From the NCBI GenBank assembly GCA_030043495.1, contig JASHXO010000242.1, positions 1 through 16,683 of the forward strand: a stretch of 16,683 bases of DNA, in the 5' to 3' direction. Of the stretch, positions 5,990 through 13,041 are shown in pieces. How positions within the stretch are numbered: the stretch's first letter is position 1; every line of letters begins with the position of its first letter. The translations under genes and the position numbers were made by a program. Below the pieces are notes generated by a model. It was not told the origin of the DNA. It did no database searches and was given only the letters and a program-made list of their open reading frames with translations. The stretch is from Candidatus Rhabdochlamydia sp. (GTDB lineage: Bacteria > Chlamydiota > Chlamydiia > Chlamydiales > Rhabdochlamydiaceae).

Positions 5990-7330
5990 TCAAACAGATG
6001 AGACGTAATCTTGATCTGAGATTTGCTGCTGATTTAACTTTAGCTTGAGTTCTTCGGTTGGATAATAAAATGCTGGATCCAACTCAAATGCGGATGCTTT
6101 CGGCAAAAGACCAGTCAATGCGCGATAAATTTCACGGTCATGCAAAAGCAGCGCCAGTTTGACTGTCTCGACACTTTTTTCTCCGGCTGCATTTTTCAAT
6201 GGAGCGTAGATTTTGTTCCTTGGGCAGACAAGAACTGCGCTAGTGCGCGTATAGTCCAAAAGGTCGAAAATAAATCTCTCGCATTTCCAGATCTGCGCAA
6301 TTTCTTGGACAAATCCCTTCGATGTGCCGAGAAGCACTGGAGCTTTTTTACGGGACAAATGCAACGGAAATTCGACATTTAGGTCTTGATAAAGATAGTG
6401 GATGAACTCCATCGAAATACAAAACATTCCCGTGCTCGAAAGTGCAAATTGCGAAGCTTTGGAAGGCATTTCCGAATATTCGATGACTTTAAGTTTGTCG
6501 TCGCACTCAGCGAGAATACCCATTTTTTCATCAGGGGAAAGACGCTCTACGGCTTTTAAGGCAGCATCGGCCTTTGTACGCTCGGAGAAACCGACAAATT
6601 CTGGGTCGAATGGATCGGCTAAAGCATTGTCGACAAATATAACGTTGAGATATTCGATTCCCAAAGCCTTCCACTTTTCCCAAATGCCCAGTCCAAAAAA
6701 CAGATGCAAAGCATGCCCATTGCCGTCGGGCCCTTCAGCAATTTTTCCCGGGCTTTCTAATAGCCAATGCCCGCGGTTATCGAGCAAAGGCAGCATTTCT
6801 TGTTCGATGAAAAAGACCTGCGATGAAGGAAGGCCGAAATAATTGTGTTTTTGTAAAAATTCGACAGTCTGTACATGATTTGAAGCAGATGTCATGATGC
6901 ATAAAGGCAAAGAATGCCCCGACCAAACACTTGCCGCCTTTGTCCTCTCACAAAAAAGCTGAAACAGACTTTTTCCTTTAATGGGGCTAACGGGAAAACT
7001 CCCTTTGGGACCGTCAAAACCCAAACGCGTTCCCTGGCCGCCTGCCAAGACCAAACAGCCGACTTTCCCCTGGCGGATCAACGATTCACCATGTTTGCGG
7101 TTTTCTAGGTTGCCACTTTGTTCATAGTTGAGATAAGGATGAAGATCGGAATTAGAAAATGTTTTCGATTGAAACACAGCCTCTTTTTGTTTGGCCGCAA
7201 GTGCAGGAGTGTATTTTTGCAGACTTTGTGCAAACTCTTGGAGTTCTGAAGCAGAGAGGCGCTCAATTCCAGTTAGCAACTGTTGCTGGCCAAGTTTGAA
7301 TAGGAGTTCGCGGATGAGAGATTCTAGCAT
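5990..7330 (-). CDS. UDP-sugar / UDP-N-acetylhexosamine pyrophosphorylase family uridylyltransferase
   Basis: A 446-residue protein of the family that makes UDP-sugars from UTP and a sugar-1-phosphate, releasing pyrophosphate. The nucleotide-binding loop LAGGQGTRLGFDGPKG spans 95-110, and EGPDGNGHALH (199-209) and FVDNALADP (232-240) match the uridine and sugar-phosphate sites of eukaryote-like UDP-GlcNAc/UDP-galactose pyrophosphorylases. The N-terminal 80 residues form the helical lead-in seen in that family. A related gene sits next to gpsA in C. trachomatis (from memory); here they are about 7.5 kb apart. Its start overlaps the end of the upstream glycosyltransferase gene by 7 bp, so it ends the waaF operon and may supply donor sugars. 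Whether it prefers glucose-1-P or GlcNAc-1-P cannot be read from the sequence. Confidence 0.88.
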   Translation of the reverse strand: MLESLIRELLFKLGQQQLLTGIERLSASELQEFAQSLQKYTPALAAKQKEAVFQSKTFSNSDLHPYLNYEQSGNLENRKHGESLIRQGKVGCLVLAGGQGTRLGFDGPKGSFPVSPIKGKSLFQLFCERTKAASVWSGHSLPLCIMTSASNHVQTVEFLQKHNYFGLPSSQVFFIEQEMLPLLDNRGHWLLESPGKIAEGPDGNGHALHLFFGLGIWEKWKALGIEYLNVIFVDNALADPFDPEFVGFSERTKADAALKAVERLSPDEKMGILAECDDKLKVIEYSEMPSKASQFALSSTGMFCISMEFIHYLYQDLNVEFPLHLSRKKAPVLLGTSKGFVQEIAQIWKCERFIFDLLDYTRTSAVLVCPRNKIYAPLKNAAGEKSVETVKLALLLHDREIYRALTGLLPKASAFELDPAFYYPTEELKLKLNQQQISDQDYVSSV

Positions 7331-8238
7331 ACGTCCTCAGAGAAAAGAGAATGCATGACTGACGCTACATTTACATTGCGGAGATCTCGATCCCTTGCAA
7401 TAAGCGGAGTATGGCGTAAAAATGGATTGGGAGAAGCCACTCTTTGTTTAAGGACTCCTTGTCTCGGATCGGACCAGAGCGAAACGATATCGATGGGAAA
7501 AGAGGCATCTAGATAATAAGTGATCGATAATACTCCTGAATCAGGAACAAGGAGATAGCGGCAGCGATTTTTGATGATCGACAACATTTCAAGTAGAGAG
7601 GTTTTTCCTCGTAAGTCGACAATTCCATCTCCCTCAATAACAGGCTTTGGAGTAAATCCAAAGAGGATGATTTCAGCGTTCTTTTCACCAACAGCTCTTT
7701 GGAAAAATTCTTTCCAGGAAGTTATCGGCCAATTCTTTTCATAAGCGTAATTTGTTTCCGTTTGAACGTGAACGCCAATTTTGGGCTTGGTAGGATGGAA
7801 GTCAAAATTTTTATGAAGAACATCCCATTCTAATCTCCATGATAATTTCGGAATTAGCTTGCCGAGTTGCCACATCAACCATCGCGTTGGATCAGGATGT
7901 TCCAATACCACATCAAAATCAGAAAGTGAAAAGCTCGATTTATTGAGGGTGTTCTTCAAATCAAAAGGTACGCCTCGTTTCCAATCGGGATCGATAAGAG
8001 TGGAAACTCCGTCTAACATTTTGAACGCATCGGCAAGATCGTCCCGCGTAGCAAAAGTCACTTTAGCGTCAGGAATGAACATGCGGATGCGATGCACCAG
8101 TGCGTAAAGCCCAAGGGGAATATCTCCTAAACCGCGGTTCCAGCAAATGAGGAAACGCCGATGCTGAGCTTTCTTCGCATTTTTTAAAAAGGCATCGAAG
8201 GGATTAATCCCGTATCTTCTCCAAAGGTTCTTTATCAT
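7324..8238 (-). CDS. Glycosyltransferase family 9-like protein (heptosyltransferase relative)
   Basis: A 304-residue protein with a divergent family-9 layout. RRFLICWNRGLGDIPLGLYAL (27-47) matches the N-terminal GD(I/L) acceptor-side motif, and LLVPDSGVLSITYYLDASFP corresponds to the NDSGPMHIADALG donor-site motif of WaaC/WaaF. It probably transfers a heptose or other sugar to the LPS core from a nucleotide-activated donor at the inner face of the cytoplasmic membrane. The gene begins 3 bp after the waaF stop and overlaps the pyrophosphorylase start, so the three genes are one transcript. It is shorter and more divergent than its neighbour, so the exact substrate is unknown. Confidence 0.72.
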   Translation of the reverse strand: MIKNLWRRYGINPFDAFLKNAKKAQHRRFLICWNRGLGDIPLGLYALVHRIRMFIPDAKVTFATRDDLADAFKMLDGVSTLIDPDWKRGVPFDLKNTLNKSSFSLSDFDVVLEHPDPTRWLMWQLGKLIPKLSWRLEWDVLHKNFDFHPTKPKIGVHVQTETNYAYEKNWPITSWKEFFQRAVGEKNAEIILFGFTPKPVIEGDGIVDLRGKTSLLEMLSIIKNRCRYLLVPDSGVLSITYYLDASFPIDIVSLWSDPRQGVLKQRVASPNPFLRHTPLIARDRDLRNVNVASVMHSLFSEDVC

Positions 8239-8241
8239 ATT

Positions 8242-9309
8242 TCAAGCAATTACACGTAATTTAGAACGCTTGGCGTTCAAGATCTTGTTGATGGCCTCAT
8301 AGACTTCATCGGCCTCAATTCTTTTCATACAGCGAAAATCGATGGGACAAGTGCGTTGGTAACAAGGAGAACATTCGACGTGTTTATGGATAAGAGTACC
8401 CGAACGGTAAGGGCCAGTGATAATTTCGCTCGTCGATCCAAAAAGGGCAACGATCGGTGTACCAAGCGCATCGGCGATGTGCATCGGTCCACTGTCATTG
8501 GTCAGGATCACATCGCAATGAATGATTAAGCTGGAGAGCTCGCGCAAAGAAGTCAAGCCTGCCAGATTGATCACTCGTGGAGGCAGGCCAGTGCAAATTT
8601 CTTTGACCAGCGATACTGTCGCCTGATCTCCAAAATAGACGATGTAAATATCTTTATCTCGAAGCAATCGTTCGGTGACTTCGCGGAATCGTTCAGGCAA
8701 CCAACATTTGGCAGATCCATAGGTGGCCCCTGGATTGATGCCCACAATCAGTGCACCATCGGGCACTCCATGTTGGCGTAGGAGTGTGCGGGCGTCATTG
8801 AGTTCTTTTGGAGATAAATAGAGGCGGGGGGGAGTATCAGAGATCGGAATTCCGAGAGGACCGAGCAGCATTTTATAAGTGACGACAAGATGCTGATTTT
8901 GAATATTTTTAGGAAAAGGGAGGCTGTGAGTCAGAAGCGGCTTGCGCCCATTGCATTCATAACCTAGTCGCATTTGTACTTTACCCAGCCAGAACCACCA
9001 TGCAGAAGAAAAAGAATGGGTCAGCAAAATCCCTAAATCATATTTACCATTCCGCAACTTTTCGATGATATTCCGTCTTTCCATTCTTCGTCCAAACCCA
9101 CTGGCCTTACTAAAACAAAATAATTCGTTGATCTCAGGATCTTCTTTTAACAGTTCGCATATGGGAGAACGGCACATTGCAGTGATATAAGCCTCTGGGT
9201 AAGCCTTTCTTAAATCGGAGAGGATTGGCGTGGCCATGACAAGATCACCGATCCAGTTTGGCATACGCACAATGATGTTCCGCGGCGTTAAGCTACGAAG
9301 AGATTCCAT
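8242..9309 (-). CDS. waaF: ADP-heptose:LPS heptosyltransferase II-like
   Basis: A 355-residue protein close to the WaaF length. Motifs are RMPNWIGDLVMATPIL (15-30), INPGATYGSAKCWLPERF (191-208), TNDSGPMHIADALGTPIVALFG (270-291) and the Cys-rich VECSPCYQRTCPIDFRCM segment (311-328) typical of WaaF. It adds the second heptose of the LPS inner core from ADP-L-glycero-D-manno-heptose. The LPS of Chlamydiaceae is known to lack heptose, so this gene points to an environmental chlamydia with a larger core, or to a different acceptor. It is first in the minus-strand operon waaF, GT9-like, pyrophosphorylase. ATG 9309 was chosen because the PNWIGD motif sits at the normal distance from it. Confidence 0.88.
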   Translation of the reverse strand: MESLRSLTPRNIIVRMPNWIGDLVMATPILSDLRKAYPEAYITAMCRSPICELLKEDPEINELFCFSKASGFGRRMERRNIIEKLRNGKYDLGILLTHSFSSAWWFWLGKVQMRLGYECNGRKPLLTHSLPFPKNIQNQHLVVTYKMLLGPLGIPISDTPPRLYLSPKELNDARTLLRQHGVPDGALIVGINPGATYGSAKCWLPERFREVTERLLRDKDIYIVYFGDQATVSLVKEICTGLPPRVINLAGLTSLRELSSLIIHCDVILTNDSGPMHIADALGTPIVALFGSTSEIITGPYRSGTLIHKHVECSPCYQRTCPIDFRCMKRIEADEVYEAINKILNAKRSKLRVIA

Positions 9310-9424
9310 TGACGATGATTAAATCCTAAAATATTTTTTAAACTTTCTCAAGCCTTTCTCAAAGTAGCGTTCATCCAAAGTAAAGTCAACCATTATACAC
9401 TGCTTTTAAAAAAGAAACCCACTA

Positions 9425-9453
9425 AGAGCATGTTTACAAAATAAACATGCTCT
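9425..9453. repeat. Perfect 12-bp inverted repeat
   Basis: AGAGCATGTTTA and TAAACATGCTCT flank a CAAAA spacer. No U-tract follows on either strand and neither neighbour ends here, so it is not a terminator. Its AGAGC and GTTTA elements resemble the ends of the palindromic elements in this window (GCTCTGTAAAC), so it may be a minimal remnant of a transposable element's joined ends, or an operator for the divergent promoters. Confidence 0.5.
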
Positions 9454-9584
9454 AAGACAAAATGTCCCATAGACAAGAAAAATACCAAGGGACAGGGAAT
9501 TTTGTACACTCTAAGTATGGCAATTTAATATTCTGAGAACATCTCTAAAGGCAGTTGAAAAGTCATTTTTTCAAGCTGTTTGGG

Positions 9585-9590
9585 TATAAA
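9585..9590 (+). promoter_or_regulatory. Possible -10 box for the kinase-like/kdoO/ruvCA operon
   Basis: TATAAA lies 25 bases before the GTG start at 9616, a suitable distance for a short leader. No good -35 hexamer lies 16-18 bases upstream (TTGAAA is 24 bases away), so this is only a candidate. Confidence 0.3.
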
Positions 9591-9615
9591 AAGAATTTAA
9601 CTTTAGGCTCAATCT

Positions 9616-10548
9616 GTGATCTCGCTATTCCGCCCATTTTTTTCAAATCTCCGAAAACGCTTTAAAATCCACACAGTGATTTTACAGATCGCCCTCCTCG
9701 TTTGCGCATTTGCCTGTATCGGGCGATTTTGCCATAAAATGACTGCAGGATTTGCCGTTTCCAAAATTATCTCTGATTACAAGCTTGAAAGTGGAAGGCA
9801 TGTTCAAATTTCCGGAGAAGAACTCTCAAAAGTCTCCCATCTCCTCAGCCAACCTTTTTATTTTTATGCAAAGGGAGGCCAATGTTTTATTTTTATCGGT
9901 GCGGACGGAAAAACAATCATTAAATTTTTCAAACTTCATCACATGCATTTTTGGAATTGGCTGAGCACGATTTCTTTTCCTTTTTCCTTTGATTACTGGC
10001 GAGTAAAGCTTTTAGAAAAACATCGACATCAAACCCACTCTTATCTCGTTCAAAGCTGTAAGACTGCCTTTGAAAAATTTAAAGAACAAACAGGACTGGT
10101 CTATTTACAATTTTCAAGCGATCCCCTGATCCAACAAAAATTGGTCATCTATGATAAGTTGATGATTGCCCACACAATTGAACTTAGCAGTGCGGATTTT
10201 GTGATTCAAAAAAAAGCAGCTCCCATCCGCAAAACATTTAAAAAACTCATCAAACAAAACAATTTAGAGCTGTGCAAACGATACATCGATTCCATGCTAG
10301 AATTAATTACTGAGCGATGTCGACAAGGCATTGCGGATCGAGATTTCAATGTACGCACTAATTTTGGCCTGCTTGAAGACAAAGTCATTGAAATTGATAT
10401 CGGTTCCTATCATGACAACTTATCTTTAAAAGATTCTCAGTTAATGAAAGCTGAGCTTCTCTTACAAACAGAGAAGTTTAAAAAATGGCTTGAAAGACAT
10501 CATCGAGGGCTGGCACATTATCTTTCTGAAAAGATAAACACCTTTTAA
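9616..10548 (+). CDS. Membrane-anchored protein with kinase-like motifs
   Basis: A 310-residue protein starting at GTG 9616, with AGG 8 bases upstream and a stop codon just before in frame. Residues 18-36 are one hydrophobic segment (TVILQIALLVCAFACIGRF) after a basic N-terminus, so the rest is predicted to be held at the membrane. The body resembles a distant protein-kinase fold: YAKGGQCFIFIGADGKTIIKFFK (84-106) looks like a glycine loop strand plus the VAIK-type lysine (Lys103). GIADRDFNVRTNFGLL (238-253) resembles the catalytic loop, and EIDIGSY (259-265) takes the DFG place. Its position next to kdoO and opposite waaF suggests a lipopolysaccharide or Kdo/heptose kinase, but overall similarity to WaaP or KdkA is not obvious. 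It could also be a pseudokinase. The gene is 11 bp from kdoO. Confidence 0.6.
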   Translation: MISLFRPFFSNLRKRFKIHTVILQIALLVCAFACIGRFCHKMTAGFAVSKIISDYKLESGRHVQISGEELSKVSHLLSQPFYFYAKGGQCFIFIGADGKTIIKFFKLHHMHFWNWLSTISFPFSFDYWRVKLLEKHRHQTHSYLVQSCKTAFEKFKEQTGLVYLQFSSDPLIQQKLVIYDKLMIAHTIELSSADFVIQKKAAPIRKTFKKLIKQNNLELCKRYIDSMLELITERCRQGIADRDFNVRTNFGLLEDKVIEIDIGSYHDNLSLKDSQLMKAELLLQTEKFKKWLERHHRGLAHYLSEKINTF

Positions 10549-10559
10549 GAGGCTTTAAC

Positions 10560-11468
10560 ATGACTAAGTTGATAACAATAGAAAAAAACGTCCTAGCTGA
10601 TTTTCTTTCTTCGAAGGGACTTAGAGATCGTTATTGTAAAGAGCTCGAGGCAGGAAACATTTTATTTATCCCCTACATCCCTTTTGCATTCCCGAATGAC
10701 GATCTTCAATTTCTGTTTGCTCAAAGGCAAACGGGCGGTAAAAATCATAAGAACATCGCTTACAAGCCCAAATCAAATACGATCAGCAATGCAATGAGTT
10801 TATCAGAGCAGCAGTCAAAACGGCTTTTAGGAATCATGCAATTCTATTCAAAATCTTGCTCAACTTTTCTTTCGCAACTACTCTCTCCTTATGATTCAAA
10901 ATGGCGCATCGATTATGCGAGTTTTCGACCATTTGAAGAAAAGGGCAGGCCGCTTCGCACCCGTGCACGCAACGATCTTTTACATGTTGACTCTTTTCCA
11001 ACCCGCCCTATGAATGGGAATCGAATTTTAAGATTTTTTACGAATATCAATCCTGTACATCATCGAAAATGGATTACTTCTGATCCATTTGAAGTGCTTG
11101 CCAAAAGATACGGAGGCAAAAAAGTTCCTTTTCCTCGCAAGAATACACCATTTCGTGCACTGATGAAGATCGCCAAAAAATTGGGCCTGCCTATCAGCTT
11201 ACGCTCTCCTTATGATGTATTCATGTTGAATCTGCACAATTTTTTAAAAGAAAATGAAGAATTTCAACAAACATGTCCTAAAAACTACTGGGAATTTCCC
11301 TCAAATTCTTGCTGGGCCGTGTTTACCGACCAAGTTTCTCATGCAGCAATTGCAGGTCAATATGCTCTAGAACAGACTTTTGTCGTCCCGCCCTCTGCAC
11401 TGGTTGACCCGCAAACAGCGCCATTAGCAGTTTTGGAAAAACTCTCGAAATTCCTTATGGTCGATTGA
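10560..11468 (+). CDS. kdoO: 3-deoxy-D-manno-oct-2-ulosonic acid (Kdo) hydroxylase
   Basis: A 302-residue protein matching the Kdo hydroxylase family known from Yersinia and Burkholderia. LLHVDSFPTRPMNGNRILRFFTNINP (140-165) holds the His-x-Asp pair (His142, Asp144), and FTDQVSHAAIAGQYALEQTF (255-274) holds the distal His261. Together these form the iron site of an Fe(II)/2-oxoglutarate-dependent oxygenase. SPYDVFMLNLHNFLKENEEFQ (216-236) is another family signature. The enzyme hydroxylates Kdo at C-3 in lipid A-bound core, giving Ko. AGAGG 8 bases upstream supports ATG 10560. The gene lies between the kinase-like gene and ruvC, all co-directional with 11- and 17-bp gaps. In this setting it would change the Kdo region that is the main chlamydial LPS epitope. 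Confidence 0.85.
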   Translation: MTKLITIEKNVLADFLSSKGLRDRYCKELEAGNILFIPYIPFAFPNDDLQFLFAQRQTGGKNHKNIAYKPKSNTISNAMSLSEQQSKRLLGIMQFYSKSCSTFLSQLLSPYDSKWRIDYASFRPFEEKGRPLRTRARNDLLHVDSFPTRPMNGNRILRFFTNINPVHHRKWITSDPFEVLAKRYGGKKVPFPRKNTPFRALMKIAKKLGLPISLRSPYDVFMLNLHNFLKENEEFQQTCPKNYWEFPSNSCWAVFTDQVSHAAIAGQYALEQTFVVPPSALVDPQTAPLAVLEKLSKFLMVD

Positions 11469-11485
11469 ATGGTCTTATCTGATTT

Positions 11486-12028
11486 ATGACTTCTCATCCA
11501 AATGACACACAGATCATTCTTGGCATCGATCCAGGGACGCGCATTACTGGATATGGAATTATTAAAGTTGGGAACAAACCCCAACTCGAACCTATTGATT
11601 TTGGTTGTATTCGTCCTCCTGTCAATCTGAGTCCTCCCGCCCGCTATCTCGCTCTTTTTGACAGTTTAGAAATGCTCCTCGAGAAATATGCTCCGAATGC
11701 CGTTGCTGTTGAAACTCAATTCGTTTATAAAAATGTGCAAAGCGCCATTAAGTTAGGCATGGCGCGCGGTATCGTGCTTCTTGCTGCTGCAAAACGCAAT
11801 ATTCCCATTTATGAATACGCGCCGAAAAAGGCCAAACTCGCTGTCGTCGGTAATGGCGGTGCAAGTAAAGAACAAGTGCAAAAGATGATCCAGCTTCTGT
11901 TGAAGCTCCCTGTTCTTCCAGAACCTGAAGATGCTGCTGATGCCCTTGCATTAGCAGTGTGCCATGCGAACACATTAAGCTTTCACCATCGGATTTCATT
12001 ATGTACGAATACATCAAAGGCACGCTAA
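11486..12028 (+). CDS. ruvC: Crossover junction endodeoxyribonuclease RuvC
   Basis: A 180-residue protein with all four acidic catalytic residues of the RNase H-like resolvase: Asp15 in LGIDPGTRITGYG, Glu76 in VAVETQFV, and Asp149 and Asp152 in EPEDAADALALAVCH. It cuts Holliday junctions held by RuvA and RuvB. Conserved SAIKLGMARG (86-95) and YAPKKAKLAVVGNGGASKEQV (111-131) fit the family. The final 15 residues are unlike typical RuvC because the end of the gene overlaps ruvA by 28 bp. Start ATG 11486 puts the GIDPG motif at a normal distance; no clear Shine-Dalgarno site is visible. ruvB is not in the window. Confidence 0.95.
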   Translation: MTSHPNDTQIILGIDPGTRITGYGIIKVGNKPQLEPIDFGCIRPPVNLSPPARYLALFDSLEMLLEKYAPNAVAVETQFVYKNVQSAIKLGMARGIVLLAAAKRNIPIYEYAPKKAKLAVVGNGGASKEQVQKMIQLLLKLPVLPEPEDAADALALAVCHANTLSFHHRISLCTNTSKAR

Positions 12029-12603
12029 TCGAAGCTTCCGTTGCAAAAGCAGTCCTCGAAGTGCAAGGTTTAGCTTATAGCCTGCTGATCCCATTCAACA
12101 ACTTCTCCAAACTTCCTGCTATTGGTTCTTGGATTATTTTTTACGTCTCATTTGTCGTCCGCGAAGATTCTCAAAAATTATATGGATTTTTAACACGGCA
12201 TGAACGCGACCTTTTCGAAAATCTGCTCGAGGTTTCCGGAATAGGCCCTAAGACTTCACTCAGCCTTATCGGCCATATGGAAATCCGCGACTTACAAGCG
12301 GCCATTAGCCAAGACAATATTCATCTCATTTGTAAAATACCAGGAATAGGCAAAAAAACGGCCGAACGGCTGGTTGTCGAAATGCGCGATAAAATTAAAA
12401 AAGGCATGGACAAATCAGCGATTGCGCCGCAGCTGCAAAATACGGAAGAGAAAACAGGTCCCGTTGCAGATGCCATCTCCGCACTGATCAATCTAGGCTA
12501 TAACAGTTCTCAAGCTCAGAAGGCGATCAAAACAGCATTAAGCAAGGTCGAGGGGGAACCTGAACTCGCTAAGTTGATCACCGCAGCTTTACGTTGTATC
12601 TAA
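12001..12603 (+). CDS. ruvA: Holliday junction DNA-binding protein RuvA
   Basis: A 200-residue protein from ATG 12001. The N-terminal MYEYIKGTLIEASVAKAVLEVQG matches the beta-barrel start of RuvA, so an upstream in-frame ATG at 11959 would add 14 unrelated residues and was rejected. Two helix-hairpin-helix motifs follow: LEVSGIGPKTSLSLIG (about 76-91) and ICKIPGIGKKTAERLVVEM (about 111-129). A RuvB-contacting C-terminal helical domain (about 150-198) contains VADAISALINLGYNSSQAQKAI. RuvA tetramers hold the four-way junction flat and recruit RuvB. Its start lies inside ruvC, suggesting coupled translation, and it ends the plus-strand operon. Confidence 0.95.
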   Translation: MYEYIKGTLIEASVAKAVLEVQGLAYSLLIPFNNFSKLPAIGSWIIFYVSFVVREDSQKLYGFLTRHERDLFENLLEVSGIGPKTSLSLIGHMEIRDLQAAISQDNIHLICKIPGIGKKTAERLVVEMRDKIKKGMDKSAIAPQLQNTEEKTGPVADAISALINLGYNSSQAQKAIKTALSKVEGEPELAKLITAALRCI

Positions 12604-12610
12604 AAATATC

Positions 12611-12770
12611 CTACAAAGTTTGAGCCAACTGCAAAACTCCACTCCAGAGGAAAATCGCTCTTTTGGACCCCCTTGCCTGACGGCGGCCCAAGTCCGCGCC
12701 GCTGCCGGACGAATTTGCCAGCAGATTTTGGCAAGGAGCCTCAAAATCGCGGGTGGTTGAAAAATGTTTT
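12611..12770. repeat. GC-rich structured segment, candidate dispersed repeat
   Basis: The core (12668-12712) is markedly richer in G+C than all flanking DNA. It has nested inverted sequences: CCTTGCC (12671-12677) with GGCAAGG (12730-12736), CGGCGGC (12681-12687) with GCCGCTGCCG (12698-12707), and TTGCCA (12715-12720) with TTGGCAA (12728-12734). Such islands between genes are often palindromic dispersed repeats or structured RNAs. Only one copy is in the window, so the repeat status is a guess. A ruvA transcript could end here, although no U-tract follows. Confidence 0.35.
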
Positions 12771-13005
12771 TTTCCCGATGCTTCAGGTTGTTTCGGTATA
12801 GTCATAATTTTTTCATCCTTATTTATTTTTATTGATTTCAGATTTAGAAATCATAGTCTTATTATAAAAAAAACAATAGAGATATCTTTTGCAAATTTAA
12901 AATATTTTTTACACAGAGTTTCCGAGAGAAGTACTGATAAATCAGTACAAATTTGGAATTGCTGTCAAGGCTTACAACATGATGATTTTTTAAATGTAAA
13001 TCCGC

Positions 13006-13011
13006 TATGAT
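13006..13011 (+). promoter_or_regulatory. Possible -10 box for mnmE
   Basis: TATGAT lies 30 bases before the mnmE ATG and would give a short leader of about 24 bases. The region 17-18 bases upstream (GATTTT) is a poor -35 match. No Shine-Dalgarno site precedes ATG 13042. Weak candidate only. Confidence 0.3.
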
Positions 13012-13041
13012 CTCTCTCTGAAATTTTTCATCAAAAAAATT

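Larger units (their letters stand above)
9310..9615. other. Divergent intergenic region between the two LPS operons
   Basis: A 306-bp gene-free, AT-rich stretch that must hold promoters for both waaF (-) and the kinase-like gene (+). It contains the hairpin at 9425-9453 and a possible -10 at 9585-9590, listed separately. No small ORF with a convincing start was seen. Confidence 0.6.
12604..13041. other. Intergenic region between ruvA and mnmE
   Basis: A 438-bp stretch without a convincing gene. The first part (12611-12770) is GC-rich and structured, listed separately. The rest (12770-13041) is very AT-rich and should hold the mnmE promoter. An open frame on the minus strand (12611-12805) was judged not to be a gene. 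Confidence 0.55.

Noticed and set aside
11959..12000. Upstream ATG for ruvA
   Set aside because: It would add 14 residues with no similarity to RuvA; ATG 12001 gives the normal N-terminus.
12611..12805. 64-residue minus-strand frame in the GC-rich island
   Set aside because: The frame is open mainly because of the GC-rich palindromic sequence; no start signal, no recognised domain, and it overlaps nested inverted repeats.
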